Shown: positions 37,670 through 46,535, counted from the first letter of the stretch. The stretch is 64,000 nucleotides of DNA from Thalassobaculum litoreum DSM 18839 (GCF_900102465.1 NZ_FNBW01000008.1:62001-126000); one strand, 5' to 3'. Numbers and translations: made by a program. Notes: generated by a model not told the origin, from the letters alone.

Positions 37670-39331
37670 ATGATCCGCCTCGCGCCGGTCCTGGCCGTGC
37701 TGGTGATGATCGGGCCGGTGGCGGCCGGGCTGGTGGGGACCGTGCTGCCGGCGCTGGGATGGCTGCCGGTGCTCGGCGGCGATACCGTCTCCCTCGACAC
37801 GTTCAGGGCGCTGCGCGCCGAACCCGGTCTGTGGACCAGTGCCTGGCTGTCCCTGTCCGTCGGCCTCGGGTCGACCGCCGCCGCCTTCTGCCTGACGGTG
37901 GGGTTCACCGCGGCGGCCCAGGACACCCGGATGTTCCGGGCCGCCTCCCGGCTGATCTCGCCGCTGCTGTCGGTGCCGCACGTGACCCTGGCGATCGGTC
38001 TGGCGTTCCTGATGGCGCCGAGCGGCTGGGCGGCGCGTCTGCTGTCGCCCTGGGCGACCGGCTGGGAGCGGCCGCCGGACCTGCTGATCGTCCAGGATCC
38101 GCACGGCCTGTCCCTCGCCCTCGGCCTGATGCTGAAGGAGACGCCGTTCCTGTTCGTCATGCTGCTGGCCGGCCTGGACAGCCTGCCGGCGCGGCGCATC
38201 CTGGCCACCACCCGGAGCCTCGGGTACCGGCCGATGACCGGCTGGCTGAAGGCGGTTCTGCCCCAGGTCTATCCCCGGCTGCGGCTGCCGATCTTCGCGG
38301 TGCTGGCCTTCGCCACGTCCACGGTCGACATGGCGATCCTGCTCGGCCCGACCACGCCGGCCCCCCTGGCAGTGCGGGTGGTGCAATGGATGGGCGATCC
38401 GGACCTGACCCGGCGCTTCGTCGGGTCGGCCGGGGCGGTGCTGCAGGCCGGGATCGCGTTGGCCGCGATCGCCCTATGGGTCGCCGCCGAACGGCTTGTC
38501 ATCGTCCTCGGCCGGCCTTGGATCCGCGCCGGAGGTCGCGGACGGGGCGAGGGCGTGTGGCGGGCGCTGACCGTCACCGCGATGGGGGCGGCGGGTGCCA
38601 TGGCCGCGCTGTCCCTGCTGTCCCTGGCCGTCTGGTCGGTGGCCGGGCCCTGGCGGTTTCCGGATGCCCTGCCGGCGGCCGTATCCGTGCAGGGCTGGAT
38701 GCGGGGCGGCGCCGACCTGGTGTCGGCCGCCGGCGCGACGGTCACGGTCGCCCTGGCGGCCACCGCCCTCGCCCTCGCGCTCGTCGTTGCCTGCCTGGAG
38801 CGGGAGACCCGGCTCGGCGCCCGGCCGGGGCGGGCGGTGGACTGGCTGCTCTACACGCCGCTGATCGTCCCCCAGGTCGCCTTCCTGTTCGGGGTGCAGG
38901 TGCTGCTGATCCTCGGGCACCTGGATGGCGGCTGGCTCGCCGTGGTGTGGAGCCACCTGGTCTTCGTCCTGCCCTATGTCTTCCTGTCGCTGGCCGGGGC
39001 CTGGCGCCGGTTCGACGCCCGCTACATCGCCGTCGCGCGCAGCCTCGGCCGCAGCCCGACCGCCGTCCTGTTTTCGGTGACCCTGCCGATGCTGGCCCGG
39101 CCGGTTGCGACCGCGGCGGCGATCGGTGCGGCGGTCTCCGTCGCGCTGTATCTGCCCACCCTGTTCGCCGGAGCCGGGCGAATCGAGACACTCACGACCG
39201 AAGCGGTGGCGCGGGCCTCGTCCGGCGACCGCCGGGTTATTGCGACCTACGGGCTCCTGCAGATCGCCCTGCCGCTTGCCGGCTTTTCCTTGGCTGGCCT
39301 AGCGGCGCGGCGGTTTTCGCGACCGCGTTAA
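37670..39331 (+). CDS. ynjC: ABC transporter permease, YnjC type (double permease)
   Basis: A 553-residue membrane protein made of two BPD-transport permease halves, each with about six helices and an EAA-like loop (LATTRSLGYRPMTGWLKAVLPQV near 180; VARSLGRSPTAVLFSVTLPML near 460). This double architecture is that of YnjC. ATG at 37670 starts at MIRLAPVLAVLV; the frame is open for 52 more codons but those cross the repeat. Works with YnjB upstream and presumably with YnjD on the other strand. Confidence 0.84.
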   Translation: MIRLAPVLAVLVMIGPVAAGLVGTVLPALGWLPVLGGDTVSLDTFRALRAEPGLWTSAWLSLSVGLGSTAAAFCLTVGFTAAAQDTRMFRAASRLISPLLSVPHVTLAIGLAFLMAPSGWAARLLSPWATGWERPPDLLIVQDPHGLSLALGLMLKETPFLFVMLLAGLDSLPARRILATTRSLGYRPMTGWLKAVLPQVYPRLRLPIFAVLAFATSTVDMAILLGPTTPAPLAVRVVQWMGDPDLTRRFVGSAGAVLQAGIALAAIALWVAAERLVIVLGRPWIRAGGRGRGEGVWRALTVTAMGAAGAMAALSLLSLAVWSVAGPWRFPDALPAAVSVQGWMRGGADLVSAAGATVTVALAATALALALVVACLERETRLGARPGRAVDWLLYTPLIVPQVAFLFGVQVLLILGHLDGGWLAVVWSHLVFVLPYVFLSLAGAWRRFDARYIAVARSLGRSPTAVLFSVTLPMLARPVATAAAIGAAVSVALYLPTLFAGAGRIETLTTEAVARASSGDRRVIATYGLLQIALPLAGFSLAGLAARRFSRPR

Positions 39332-39544
39332 CGAATCTGTTACTGCTGCGTCGCACAATGTCGCAGTAAGCCGCCCTTGAAAAATTCGCCGGGGGGCGCT
39401 AAGTGACGCGTTCAAGTTTCCACATCGTCAGCGCGCCATAGGCAGTCCGACCTTTTCGGGCGCCTGCGCGTCTTGTCTGCCGAGCGCCTCTGCTTGCACC
39501 GGTGCCGGGTGGGCTGACACGTTATCATCAAAGAGGAGGACCGC

Positions 39545-40114
39545 ATGGCAGATAAGCCGCTCGCCGGACGTACCATTGCTATTATGCTCGCCAACGGATT
39601 TGACGAGATCGAGTTCACCGAGCCTCAGAAGAAGCTGATCGAAGCCGGCGCGACCACCAAGGTGGTGTCGCGCGCCAACGGCTTGGTCAACGGCTGGTAT
39701 GAGGGCTCCTGGGGCCACTTCTTCCCCGTCGATGTCGATCTGACCGAAACGCTGGCGGTCGACTATGACGGTCTGGTTATTCCGGGTGGCATGCGCGCCG
39801 TCGACAAGATGGCCGAGGATCCCCACAGCCAGCGCGTTCTGAAGGCGTTCATGCGCGCGTCGATGCCGGTCGCCGTCGTCGGCGACGCCGGCAAGCTGCT
39901 GGCGCAGACCGAGACCGTGAAGGGCCGCACCGTGACGTCCAGCGACGAGGTCCGCGCTGAGCTCGAGGCTGCCGGCGCGAGCTGGGAAGAGACCAAGTTC
40001 GTGGTCGAAGGCGCCCTTGTCACCGCCAATGGCGTTGAGGGTGTGCGCGATGCGATGGATGCGTTCGTCGCCGTCGTCGCCGCCTACGAGAGCGAGGACG
40101 CGAAGGCCGCCTGA
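39545..40114 (+). CDS. DJ-1/PfpI superfamily protein lacking the nucleophile cysteine
   Basis: A 189-residue protein with the DJ-1/PfpI fold: MLANGFDEIEFTEPQKKL near residues 14-31 and DYDGLVIPGGMRAVDKM near 73-89. Where active members have the ICHGP elbow, this one reads PVAVVGDAGKLLA, so Cys and His become Gly113 and Asp114. It should not act as a cysteine protease or glyoxalase and may be a structural or binding protein. ATG at 39545 has AGAGGAGGA upstream. Ends in a strong terminator. Confidence 0.82.
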   Translation: MADKPLAGRTIAIMLANGFDEIEFTEPQKKLIEAGATTKVVSRANGLVNGWYEGSWGHFFPVDVDLTETLAVDYDGLVIPGGMRAVDKMAEDPHSQRVLKAFMRASMPVAVVGDAGKLLAQTETVKGRTVTSSDEVRAELEAAGASWEETKFVVEGALVTANGVEGVRDAMDAFVAVVAAYESEDAKAA

Positions 40115-40170
40115 TCCGGCGTTGCCCGAGCCCGCCCGCCGGATCTCCGGCGGCGCATAAACAGTCTGGA

Positions 40171-40209
40171 AGCGACGCCCGTGGATGCATCGGCGTCGCT
40201 TTCGTTTTT
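40171..40209 (+). terminator. Rho-independent terminator after the DJ-1-like gene
   Basis: AGCGACGCC (40171-40179) pairs perfectly with GGCGTCGCT (40192-40200) over a 12-base loop and is followed by TTCGTTTTT. Confidence 0.85.
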
Positions 40210-40241
40210 GCACCGCATCGAACAGCCGATAGAGTGCCGTC

Positions 40242-40505
40242 ATGACCAGTGAAACGCCCCCGTCCGCCCCGCCGCGACCGGCCGCCACCATTCCCAGTCC
40301 CTGCGTCGGCGTCTGTTCGATCGATCGCGAGACCCGGTTCTGCCTGGGCTGCCACCGCTCGATGGAGGAGATCGCACACTGGTCGCGCTACGACGACGCC
40401 CGGCGCCTGGAGGTGATCGAGGCCCTGCGTCAGCGCCAGACCGAAGCCGGCGAGAACCGTCGCCGCCTGACCAAGCGCCGCCGCCTGGCGGGCTCCACCG
40501 AATAG
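40242..40505 (+). CDS. DUF1289 family protein
   Basis: An 87-residue protein with the DUF1289 cysteine motif PCVGVCSIDRETRFCLGCHR followed by MEEIAHWSRYDD. The four cysteines look like a small metal or Fe-S site; function is unknown. The C-terminus is rich in arginine. It lies 11 bases before bmt and is probably co-transcribed with it. Confidence 0.88.
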   Translation: MTSETPPSAPPRPAATIPSPCVGVCSIDRETRFCLGCHRSMEEIAHWSRYDDARRLEVIEALRQRQTEAGENRRRLTKRRRLAGSTE

Positions 40506-40516
40506 GGGACACTCGA

Positions 40517-41563
40517 GTGTCGAACGCGTTGCTGGACCTGCTGGCCGAGCGTGGCCACCTGATCGCCGATGGGGCCATGGGCACCAACCTGTTCGCCCTG
40601 GGACTGGAGACCGGCAACTCGCCCGAGCTGTGGAACGTGGAGGCACCGGAGAAGGTCGCCGCCGTCCATCGCGGCTTTCTGGAGGCCGGCTCCGACATCG
40701 TGCTGACCAACAGTTTCGGCGGCACCGCCCACCGCCTGAAGCTGCACGGCGCCCAGGACCGGGTGAGGGAACTCAACGCCGCCGCCGCCCGGGTCTGCCG
40801 CACGGCGGTCGACCGCTGGAAAGCGGAGACCGGCAAGACCTGTCTGGTCGCCGGCTCCATGGGGCCGACCGGTGAGCTGTTCGAGCCGCTGGGCGCGCTG
40901 ACGCCGGCGACCGGCGAAGCCGCCTTCGCCGCCCAGGCCGAGGGTCTGGCGGAAGGCGGGGCCGATATTCTCTGGATCGAGACGATCTCGGCCGCCGAGG
41001 AGATGGCGGCGGCCGTCGCCGGGGCCGCCCGGGTCGGCCTGCCCATCGTCGCCACCATGACCTTCGACACCAACGCGCGGACCATGATGGGTCTGACCCC
41101 GGCGGATTTCGCCGCCCTGGCCCCGACCCTTGCGGTCGTGCCGAGCGCCATCGGCGCCAATTGCGGCGTCGGGCCGGCGGAACTGGCGCAGACGATCCTC
41201 GGCCTGACCGAGGCCGATCCGCAGGCGGTCGTCGTCGCCAAGGGGAACTGCGGCATCCCGCAATATGTCGACGGCGCCATCGTCTATGACGGCACCCCGG
41301 AGGCCATGGGGGTCTATGCATGGATCGTGCGCGATGCCGGCGCCAGGATCGTCGGCGGCTGCTGCGGCTCCAAGCCGGAGCATGTGCGGGCCATCGCCGA
41401 GGCGCTCAAGGGCTACACGCCGGGCGAGCGGCCGAGCCTCGAGCGGATCACCGAGGAACTCGGGGCTCCCTGGTCCAAGGGCGGCCGCCTGTCGGACCAT
41501 GCGCCGGACGGGATCGACGAGGAGGGCGGCCGCCGCCGCGGCCGCCGCCGGCGCGCCGGCTGA
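40517..41563 (+). CDS. bmt: Betaine-homocysteine S-methyltransferase type enzyme
   Basis: A 348-residue homocysteine S-methyltransferase-domain barrel. Zinc ligands are the cysteine in IGANCGVGP and the CC pair in IVGGCCGSKPEHV; the N-terminal DGAMGTNLF and VLTNSFGGTAHRL segments are typical. In alphaproteobacteria this clade uses glycine betaine as methyl donor, giving methionine and dimethylglycine; S-methylmethionine is an alternative donor. The last dozen residues are an unusual run of glycine and arginine. GTG start at 40517. Confidence 0.85.
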   Translation: MSNALLDLLAERGHLIADGAMGTNLFALGLETGNSPELWNVEAPEKVAAVHRGFLEAGSDIVLTNSFGGTAHRLKLHGAQDRVRELNAAAARVCRTAVDRWKAETGKTCLVAGSMGPTGELFEPLGALTPATGEAAFAAQAEGLAEGGADILWIETISAAEEMAAAVAGAARVGLPIVATMTFDTNARTMMGLTPADFAALAPTLAVVPSAIGANCGVGPAELAQTILGLTEADPQAVVVAKGNCGIPQYVDGAIVYDGTPEAMGVYAWIVRDAGARIVGGCCGSKPEHVRAIAEALKGYTPGERPSLERITEELGAPWSKGGRLSDHAPDGIDEEGGRRRGRRRRAG

Positions 41564-41588
41564 GGACACCGGATTTGGGGAGGGGAGA

Positions 41589-41987
41589 ATGAGCGCACCG
41601 ATCTTTCACTTGCTGGCGGGCGCGCCGGCTCCCGTCGCCCCCTACAGCCACGCGGTGGAGGTGGACGGCTGGGTGCTGGTCACCGGACAGCTTGCCACCG
41701 ACCCGGACGACGATTCCACGCCGCTGCCCGAGGGTGTCGAGGCGCAGACCGTCAAGACCATGGAGAACCTGAAGCGGGTGCTCGCCGGGCTCGGCCTGGG
41801 CTTCGAGCATGTGGTGCAGGCCCGGGTCTTCATCGCCGAGTTCGAGCGCGACTACGCCGCCATGAACGCGGTCTATGCGACCTATTTCGCCGAGGACCGC
41901 CGCCCGGCCCGCACCTGTATCGGGGTGACAGGCCTGGCGCGCGGCGCGCTGGTGGAGATCGACGTCGTGGTCCGGCGGCCGGACTGA
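41589..41987 (+). CDS. RidA family protein
   Basis: A 132-residue YjgF/RidA family protein with VAPYSHAVEVDGWVLVTGQLATDP, NLKRVLAGLGLGFEHVVQARVFI and a conserved arginine in RRPARTCIGVTGLARGALVEIDVV. RidA hydrolyses reactive enamines and imines from PLP enzymes such as threonine dehydratase. ATG at 41589 follows GGGGAGA, 25 bases after bmt, so it is likely the last gene of the DUF1289-bmt operon. Confidence 0.9.
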   Translation: MSAPIFHLLAGAPAPVAPYSHAVEVDGWVLVTGQLATDPDDDSTPLPEGVEAQTVKTMENLKRVLAGLGLGFEHVVQARVFIAEFERDYAAMNAVYATYFAEDRRPARTCIGVTGLARGALVEIDVVVRRPD

Positions 41988-41991
41988 CCGC

Positions 41992-42576
41992 TCAGCCGTC
42001 GTTGATGGTCAGCCCGGAGAGCACGTCGGCGATCGTGTCGTTCGCCACCGCGTCGTTCGGGTTGGCGCAGGCGAAGCCCCAGGCCGCCCGATTGCCGGCC
42101 TTGACGATCTCGGTCTTGCCCTGATCCCAGGCCCGGGTGAAGGCGAAGCACAGATCCGCTCCGCTGGAGAACCGGCGCACCGTGAACTGCCGGGCGCCCG
42201 AGAGCACGTCGAAGGGCTCGCTGAACTCCGGTTTGGCTGAGCGTGTCTGGGCGATCAGGTTGCCGATCTGCTCCGGGTCGGCCGGGCTGTGCAGCCGGTC
42301 GCCGCTGCTGATTTCCTCGTAGACCACGAGGGCGCGAGCCAGGCGGGTCTCCTTGGACTGGTACATGGCGGCGTGCTGGGTCGCCGGGGTGCCGCCCTGC
42401 TGCCGGGTGGTGTAGGTGGCCTGGGTATTGTCCACGATGGGATGGGTCAGGCGAACCTTGGTCTCGCCGCTGCCCACCTTAGCCCATTGGGCCTCGGCCG
42501 GGGAGGCGGACAGGGCCGCGCCGGCGATGACCGCCAGGGCGGCGGCGAAGGACAGACGTCTCAGGGTATCGAGCAT
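41992..42576 (-). CDS. Exported protein of unknown function (paralogue 1)
   Basis: A 194-residue protein with a Sec signal peptide (MLDTLRRLSFAAALAVIAGA, cleavage near SPAEAQ). The mature part is not a recognised family. Its C-terminal half (RQFTVRRFSSGADLCFAFTRAWDQ, then GFACANPNDAV and a final helix) aligns with that of the next gene upstream at 42720-43295, including two matching cysteines, so the two are tandem paralogues. I place the start at the ATG at 42576, just before the signal peptide. Confidence 0.75.
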   Translation of the reverse strand: MLDTLRRLSFAAALAVIAGAALSASPAEAQWAKVGSGETKVRLTHPIVDNTQATYTTRQQGGTPATQHAAMYQSKETRLARALVVYEEISSGDRLHSPADPEQIGNLIAQTRSAKPEFSEPFDVLSGARQFTVRRFSSGADLCFAFTRAWDQGKTEIVKAGNRAAWGFACANPNDAVANDTIADVLSGLTINDG

Positions 42577-42719
42577 ACTTCCTCTCTCAAGAGTTCCATG
42601 ACGGCGCCGTCGGTCGTCCGGCGCCGTTCGCATACCCGCCCCCAGGCTCCCCCCGGCCTTAACGCCTCGGGCCACGGCATGCAAGCCATGGCAGGAATGC
42701 CACGGTCCCGCGTAGCCGA

Positions 42720-43295
42720 TCAGTCGCGGACAATGATGGCCTGGGCGACCCCCTCGATCCGCTCCCGGGTCACGGCGACGTCCGGCTCCTCGCACATGTA
42801 GCCGAGGATCTGCTCGGTGCCGGCGGAGGTGGTCTCGGAGGCGGATCCGCCCCAGGTCTGCGCCAGGGCGGCGCATTCCACCCTGTCCTCCAGCCGGAAC
42901 CGCTGGACGTCCAGTGCCCCGCGCTCGGTCACGATCTGCAGCTTCTGGCCGAGATCGATGTCCGCGCTCTGCAGCACCCTCCACTTCAGGACCCGGTCGG
43001 TCGAGCGGGCGGAGCGGAAATGGTAGCCGGGCTGCAGCTCCAGATAGACCAGCATCGCCCGGTCCAGCCTGAACTTGTCGGTCTTGTAGCGGGCCACGTG
43101 GAAGGTGCTGCTGAAGCTGTCGTTCATGGCCCGCAGGAAGATGCCACCTCCCTTCGCGTCGGGCAGATCGATGACGATCTTCGACTCCTCGGCCTGAACG
43201 GATTGCCAGTCCAGACCGGCATCCTCCGCTGCGCCGGCCGGTCCGGCGGGCAGGGCCAGGAGACCGAGAAGGAAGGCGGCGAGAAGCGGTCTCAT
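42720..43295 (-). CDS. Exported protein of unknown function (paralogue 2)
   Basis: A 191-residue exported protein (signal MRPLLAAFLLGLLALPAG, cleavage near AGAAED). No known family is recognised. The C-terminal half, ALDVQRFRLEDRVECAALAQTW then LGYMCEEPDVAVTRERIEGVAQAII, matches the downstream paralogue at 41992-42576; the spacing of the two cysteines agrees. Same strand as the DUF2927 and LysE genes. Confidence 0.75.
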   Translation of the reverse strand: MRPLLAAFLLGLLALPAGPAGAAEDAGLDWQSVQAEESKIVIDLPDAKGGGIFLRAMNDSFSSTFHVARYKTDKFRLDRAMLVYLELQPGYHFRSARSTDRVLKWRVLQSADIDLGQKLQIVTERGALDVQRFRLEDRVECAALAQTWGGSASETTSAGTEQILGYMCEEPDVAVTRERIEGVAQAIIVRD

Positions 43296-43336
43296 CGGAG
43301 TCTCTCCATCGGTTGCGGGGTCAATCGGTTACGGGG

Positions 43337-44014
43337 TCAATCGGCCCGCAGGCCGCCGGCCTGCGTGTCGGCGAAGGCTCGCAGATCGGGCAGCAGGCGC
43401 GCGACTTCGGCCAGCGCCGTCTCCCGCGACGTGCCCGCGGCGAGCCGCTCCGACATCAGGGCGCGGATCGCCATGATGTCCCAGCGGCTGAGCCGTTCCT
43501 GGGTGTGCAGCGGGCTCATCACCGAGGCGATCGCCGCGGAGTGGGACAGGAATCCCAGGCCATGCATCATCTCGTGGTCGATGCAGCGCACGACACGCTC
43601 GGGGGTCTCCTCCGCAATGCGGATACGGACCCGGATGATCTGGTCGCCGCCGTAGACCACCCGCGCGAAGCAGGAGGTGAGGTTGTCCTGCACCGGATAG
43701 GTCGTCCCGACCGGGTCCTGGGTGATCCGGATATCCCCGTCTTCGCCGACCCGGTCCGCGTCCCGACCGGCGATGGCGGCGATCACCGCCATCCGAGCTG
43801 CGACGGCTTCCTGGAAGGGTTCGGACCCCGTTGCCGACCAGACCAGCGGGCCTTCCCATCGCCTGACCACCGCGCGCTTGTCGCCCGCACCGTCCGCCCC
43901 GCTGCCGAAGGTCAGCTCGTCGAAGAACCGCACGAAGCGGTCGTCGCGAACCTCGGCCGACTGGCAGGCGCCCAGCAGGACCGTGGCCAGGAGCAGGGCG
44001 GCGGATGCCCTCAC
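43337..44014 (-). CDS. DUF2927 family lipoprotein
   Basis: A 225-residue protein with a lipoprotein signal (ALLLATVLLGACQS, lipobox cysteine at 17). The mature domain carries DNLTSCFARVVYG and RCIDHEMMHGLGFLSHS, a HExxH-like zinc motif (HEMMH), as in DUF2927 proteins, which are thought to be metalloprotease-like. GTG at 44014 overlaps the LysE stop (GTGA), so the two are coupled. Confidence 0.82.
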   Translation of the reverse strand: MRASAALLLATVLLGACQSAEVRDDRFVRFFDELTFGSGADGAGDKRAVVRRWEGPLVWSATGSEPFQEAVAARMAVIAAIAGRDADRVGEDGDIRITQDPVGTTYPVQDNLTSCFARVVYGGDQIIRVRIRIAEETPERVVRCIDHEMMHGLGFLSHSAAIASVMSPLHTQERLSRWDIMAIRALMSERLAAGTSRETALAEVARLLPDLRAFADTQAGGLRAD

Positions 44015-44652
44015 GCGCGCCTCACCGCCGCCGTCAGCACGCCGGCGCCGATCAGGCATCCCGCCCCGATCCGGTTGATCGCGGTCAACGCCCGGGGCGA
44101 GCGCAGCCGGTCGCGCGCCGCGCCGGCGGCCAGGACATAGAGGCTGTTGGTGAGAACCGACACACCCAGAAAGGTCGGCGCCAGCACCAGGAGCTGCGGC
44201 AGCACCGGGGCATGCGGGGTCATGAACTGCGGCAGGAAGGCGATGAAGAAGGCGATCAGCTTCGGATTCAGGGCGGTGACGATGAAGCCGTGGAGCGCCC
44301 GGCGGCGGCTCTTGGTCCGGTTGGCGGCGACGGCTTCGGCCTCGGCCGCGTCGACCGCCTGCGGGTCGACCGGCGCCCGCCACATCCTGATGCCGAGCCA
44401 GATCAGATAGGCGGCGCCGGCGAACTTCATCACCGTGAACACCAGGGCGGAGCTGGCCAGGATCGCGCCGAGGCCGACCGCGGAAACGGCGAGGGCGGCG
44501 AGATCGCCGGCCAGAACGCCGCCCACGGCGCCGAAGGCGGCGCGCCGACCGTCGCCCAGGGCATAGCCGACGAGCAACATCGTCGTCGGCCCGGGCAGCA
44601 GAAGAATCGCCAGCGAGGCGGTGACGAAGGCAAGCCACAGGTCGATGGGCAT
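44011..44652 (-). CDS. LysE family amino-acid exporter
   Basis: A 213-residue exporter with about six helices. The N-terminus FVTASLAILLLPGPTTMLLVGYALGDG and the segment KFAGAAYLIWLGIRMWRAP are characteristic, and GFIVTALNPKLIAFFIAFLPQF is the conserved NPK loop. RhtB/LysE proteins export amino acids or homoserine lactone; the substrate here is unknown. First gene of the minus-strand run ending at 41992, divergent from the speDE operon. Confidence 0.9.
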   Translation of the reverse strand: MPIDLWLAFVTASLAILLLPGPTTMLLVGYALGDGRRAAFGAVGGVLAGDLAALAVSAVGLGAILASSALVFTVMKFAGAAYLIWLGIRMWRAPVDPQAVDAAEAEAVAANRTKSRRRALHGFIVTALNPKLIAFFIAFLPQFMTPHAPVLPQLLVLAPTFLGVSVLTNSLYVLAAGAARDRLRSPRALTAINRIGAGCLIGAGVLTAAVRRA

Positions 44653-44747
44653 GGACGTCTCCCCAGCGAAATTATTCCCTGAAAGCTAGCCCCGAGCCAT
44701 GCGCAGGGGTCAAGCCCGTCATGCCGTGAAAAACCATACGAATCCCC

Positions 44748-44776
44748 TTGACCCGCCAGCAATTACTCTCCATCTT
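44748..44776 (+). promoter_or_regulatory. Probable promoter of the speDE operon
   Basis: TTGACC (44748-44753) and CATCTT (44771-44776) are separated by 17 bases, predicting a start near 44783 and a leader of about 325 bases. The -10 box is weak. Confidence 0.4.
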
Positions 44777-44782
44777 CCGCCT

Positions 44783-45108
44783 CAGAAACGGCCGGGAAAC
44801 GGCGGGGCCTGCGCTCCACGGATCCGGGCCTTTTCTTTTGGGGCGATGGTGGAGACCGGAGACCCAAGTGTTCAGCGTCAAGGGGCGTAGCCCCTACGGA
44901 GGTGAACTCGACGCACTGCCTGCACGATAATCGCCATGCCCTCGGCTGAGGGTGGGGTCCAAACCGGCGAAAACTCGTGATGCCCGCCCCCTGTGGGGTG
45001 GGTTTTCTTGTCTGCCCATTCCGCTCGTCCCGTAGGGCTCTTCGTGGTCCATGGGGGTGGAGGGTCTAAGGGTAGCTGGGTCAATCTTCTGGTTAGGAGG
45101 AGTGAGAC
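44783..45108 (+). promoter_or_regulatory. Long structured leader of speDE with an internal terminator
   Basis: No gene fits in 44653-45108. The leader holds hairpins AGGGGC/GCCCCT (44881-44895) and CCCTC/GAGGG (44939-44952), then an intrinsic terminator: CCCGCCCC (44983-44990), loop CTGT, GGGGTGGG (44995-45002) and TTTTCTT. Downstream, CCGTAGGG (from 45030) is complementary to CCCTACGG (44891-44898), and GGGTCT (45062-45067) to AGACCC (44860-44865); both helices would enclose the terminator. The first competes with the AGGGGC/GCCCCT hairpin. It reads like an attenuator or riboswitch controlling polyamine synthesis; ligand and mechanism are unknown. Confidence 0.55.
44983..45009 (+). terminator. 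Intrinsic terminator inside the speD leader
   Basis: An 8-bp GC stem (one G-T pair) with tetraloop CTGT and a TTTTCTT tail, 99 bases before the speD start codon and in the same direction. Confidence 0.65.
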
Positions 45109-45611
45109 ATGGAACTCACCGCCAAATTGGGGATGGACTCGGCCACTCAGCCGAGCGAATTCCAGGACGAATCCGCCCGTCGTCACAGCGACGACAATGT
45201 TATCCGGCTTCCCTCCACGGGTTTCAGTAGTTCGGACGAACGTTTTGACCACTTCGTCAAACGTGATGGTCTGACCTTCGCCGGCACCCATCTGATCATC
45301 GACCTCTGGGGCGCGTCCCGGCTCGACGACATCGAGCATATCGAGACCGCGCTGAAGAAGTGCGTGACCGAGGCCGGTGCGACCCTGCTGCACATCCACC
45401 TGCACCACTTCTCGCCGAATGGCGGCGTGTCGGGCGTGGCCGTGCTGGCCGAGTCCCACATCTCCGTCCACACCTGGCCGGAATGCGACTACGCGGCGTT
45501 CGACGTGTTCATGTGCGGCGACGCGCAGCCGCACAAGGCGATCGACGTGCTCAAGGCGGCGTTCGAGCCCGAGCGGGTCAATGTCGGCGATCACCGGCGG
45601 GGCATGGTGGT

Positions 45612-45615
<4 letters not shown>
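45109..45615 (+). CDS. speD: S-adenosylmethionine decarboxylase proenzyme
   Basis: A 168-residue pyruvoyl enzyme that decarboxylates SAM to supply aminopropyl groups. The self-cleavage site is in [13 protein letters not shown] between Glu115 and Ser116; other conserved parts are [12 protein letters not shown] and [15 protein letters not shown]. The N-terminal 55 residues before the core are extra compared with ordinary short bacterial SpeD, yet the ATG at 45109 has a very good TAGGAGGAG site, so the extension is real. It overlaps speE by ATGA. Preceded by a long leader with a terminator. Confidence 0.93.
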
Positions 45616-46460
<845 letters not shown>

Positions 46461-46488
46461 GCGGACTTTATACGCCGACCCGAATTTC

Positions 46489-46524
46489 AATGCCCGCTCC
46501 GGTCCGTCCGGAGCGGGCATTTTC
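46489..46524 (+). terminator. Rho-independent terminator of speDE
   Basis: AATGCCCGCTCCGG (46489-46502) and CCGGAGCGGGCATT (46508-46521) form a perfect 14-bp stem followed by TTTCGTTT. The convergent M14 gene ends just beyond and may share it. Confidence 0.9.
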
Positions 46525-46535
46525 GTTTGGTGCGT

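Noticed and set aside
44653-44747. Promoter for the LysE gene on the minus strand
   Set aside because: A TTGACC is present but the -10 candidate (CTAGCT) is too poor to support.
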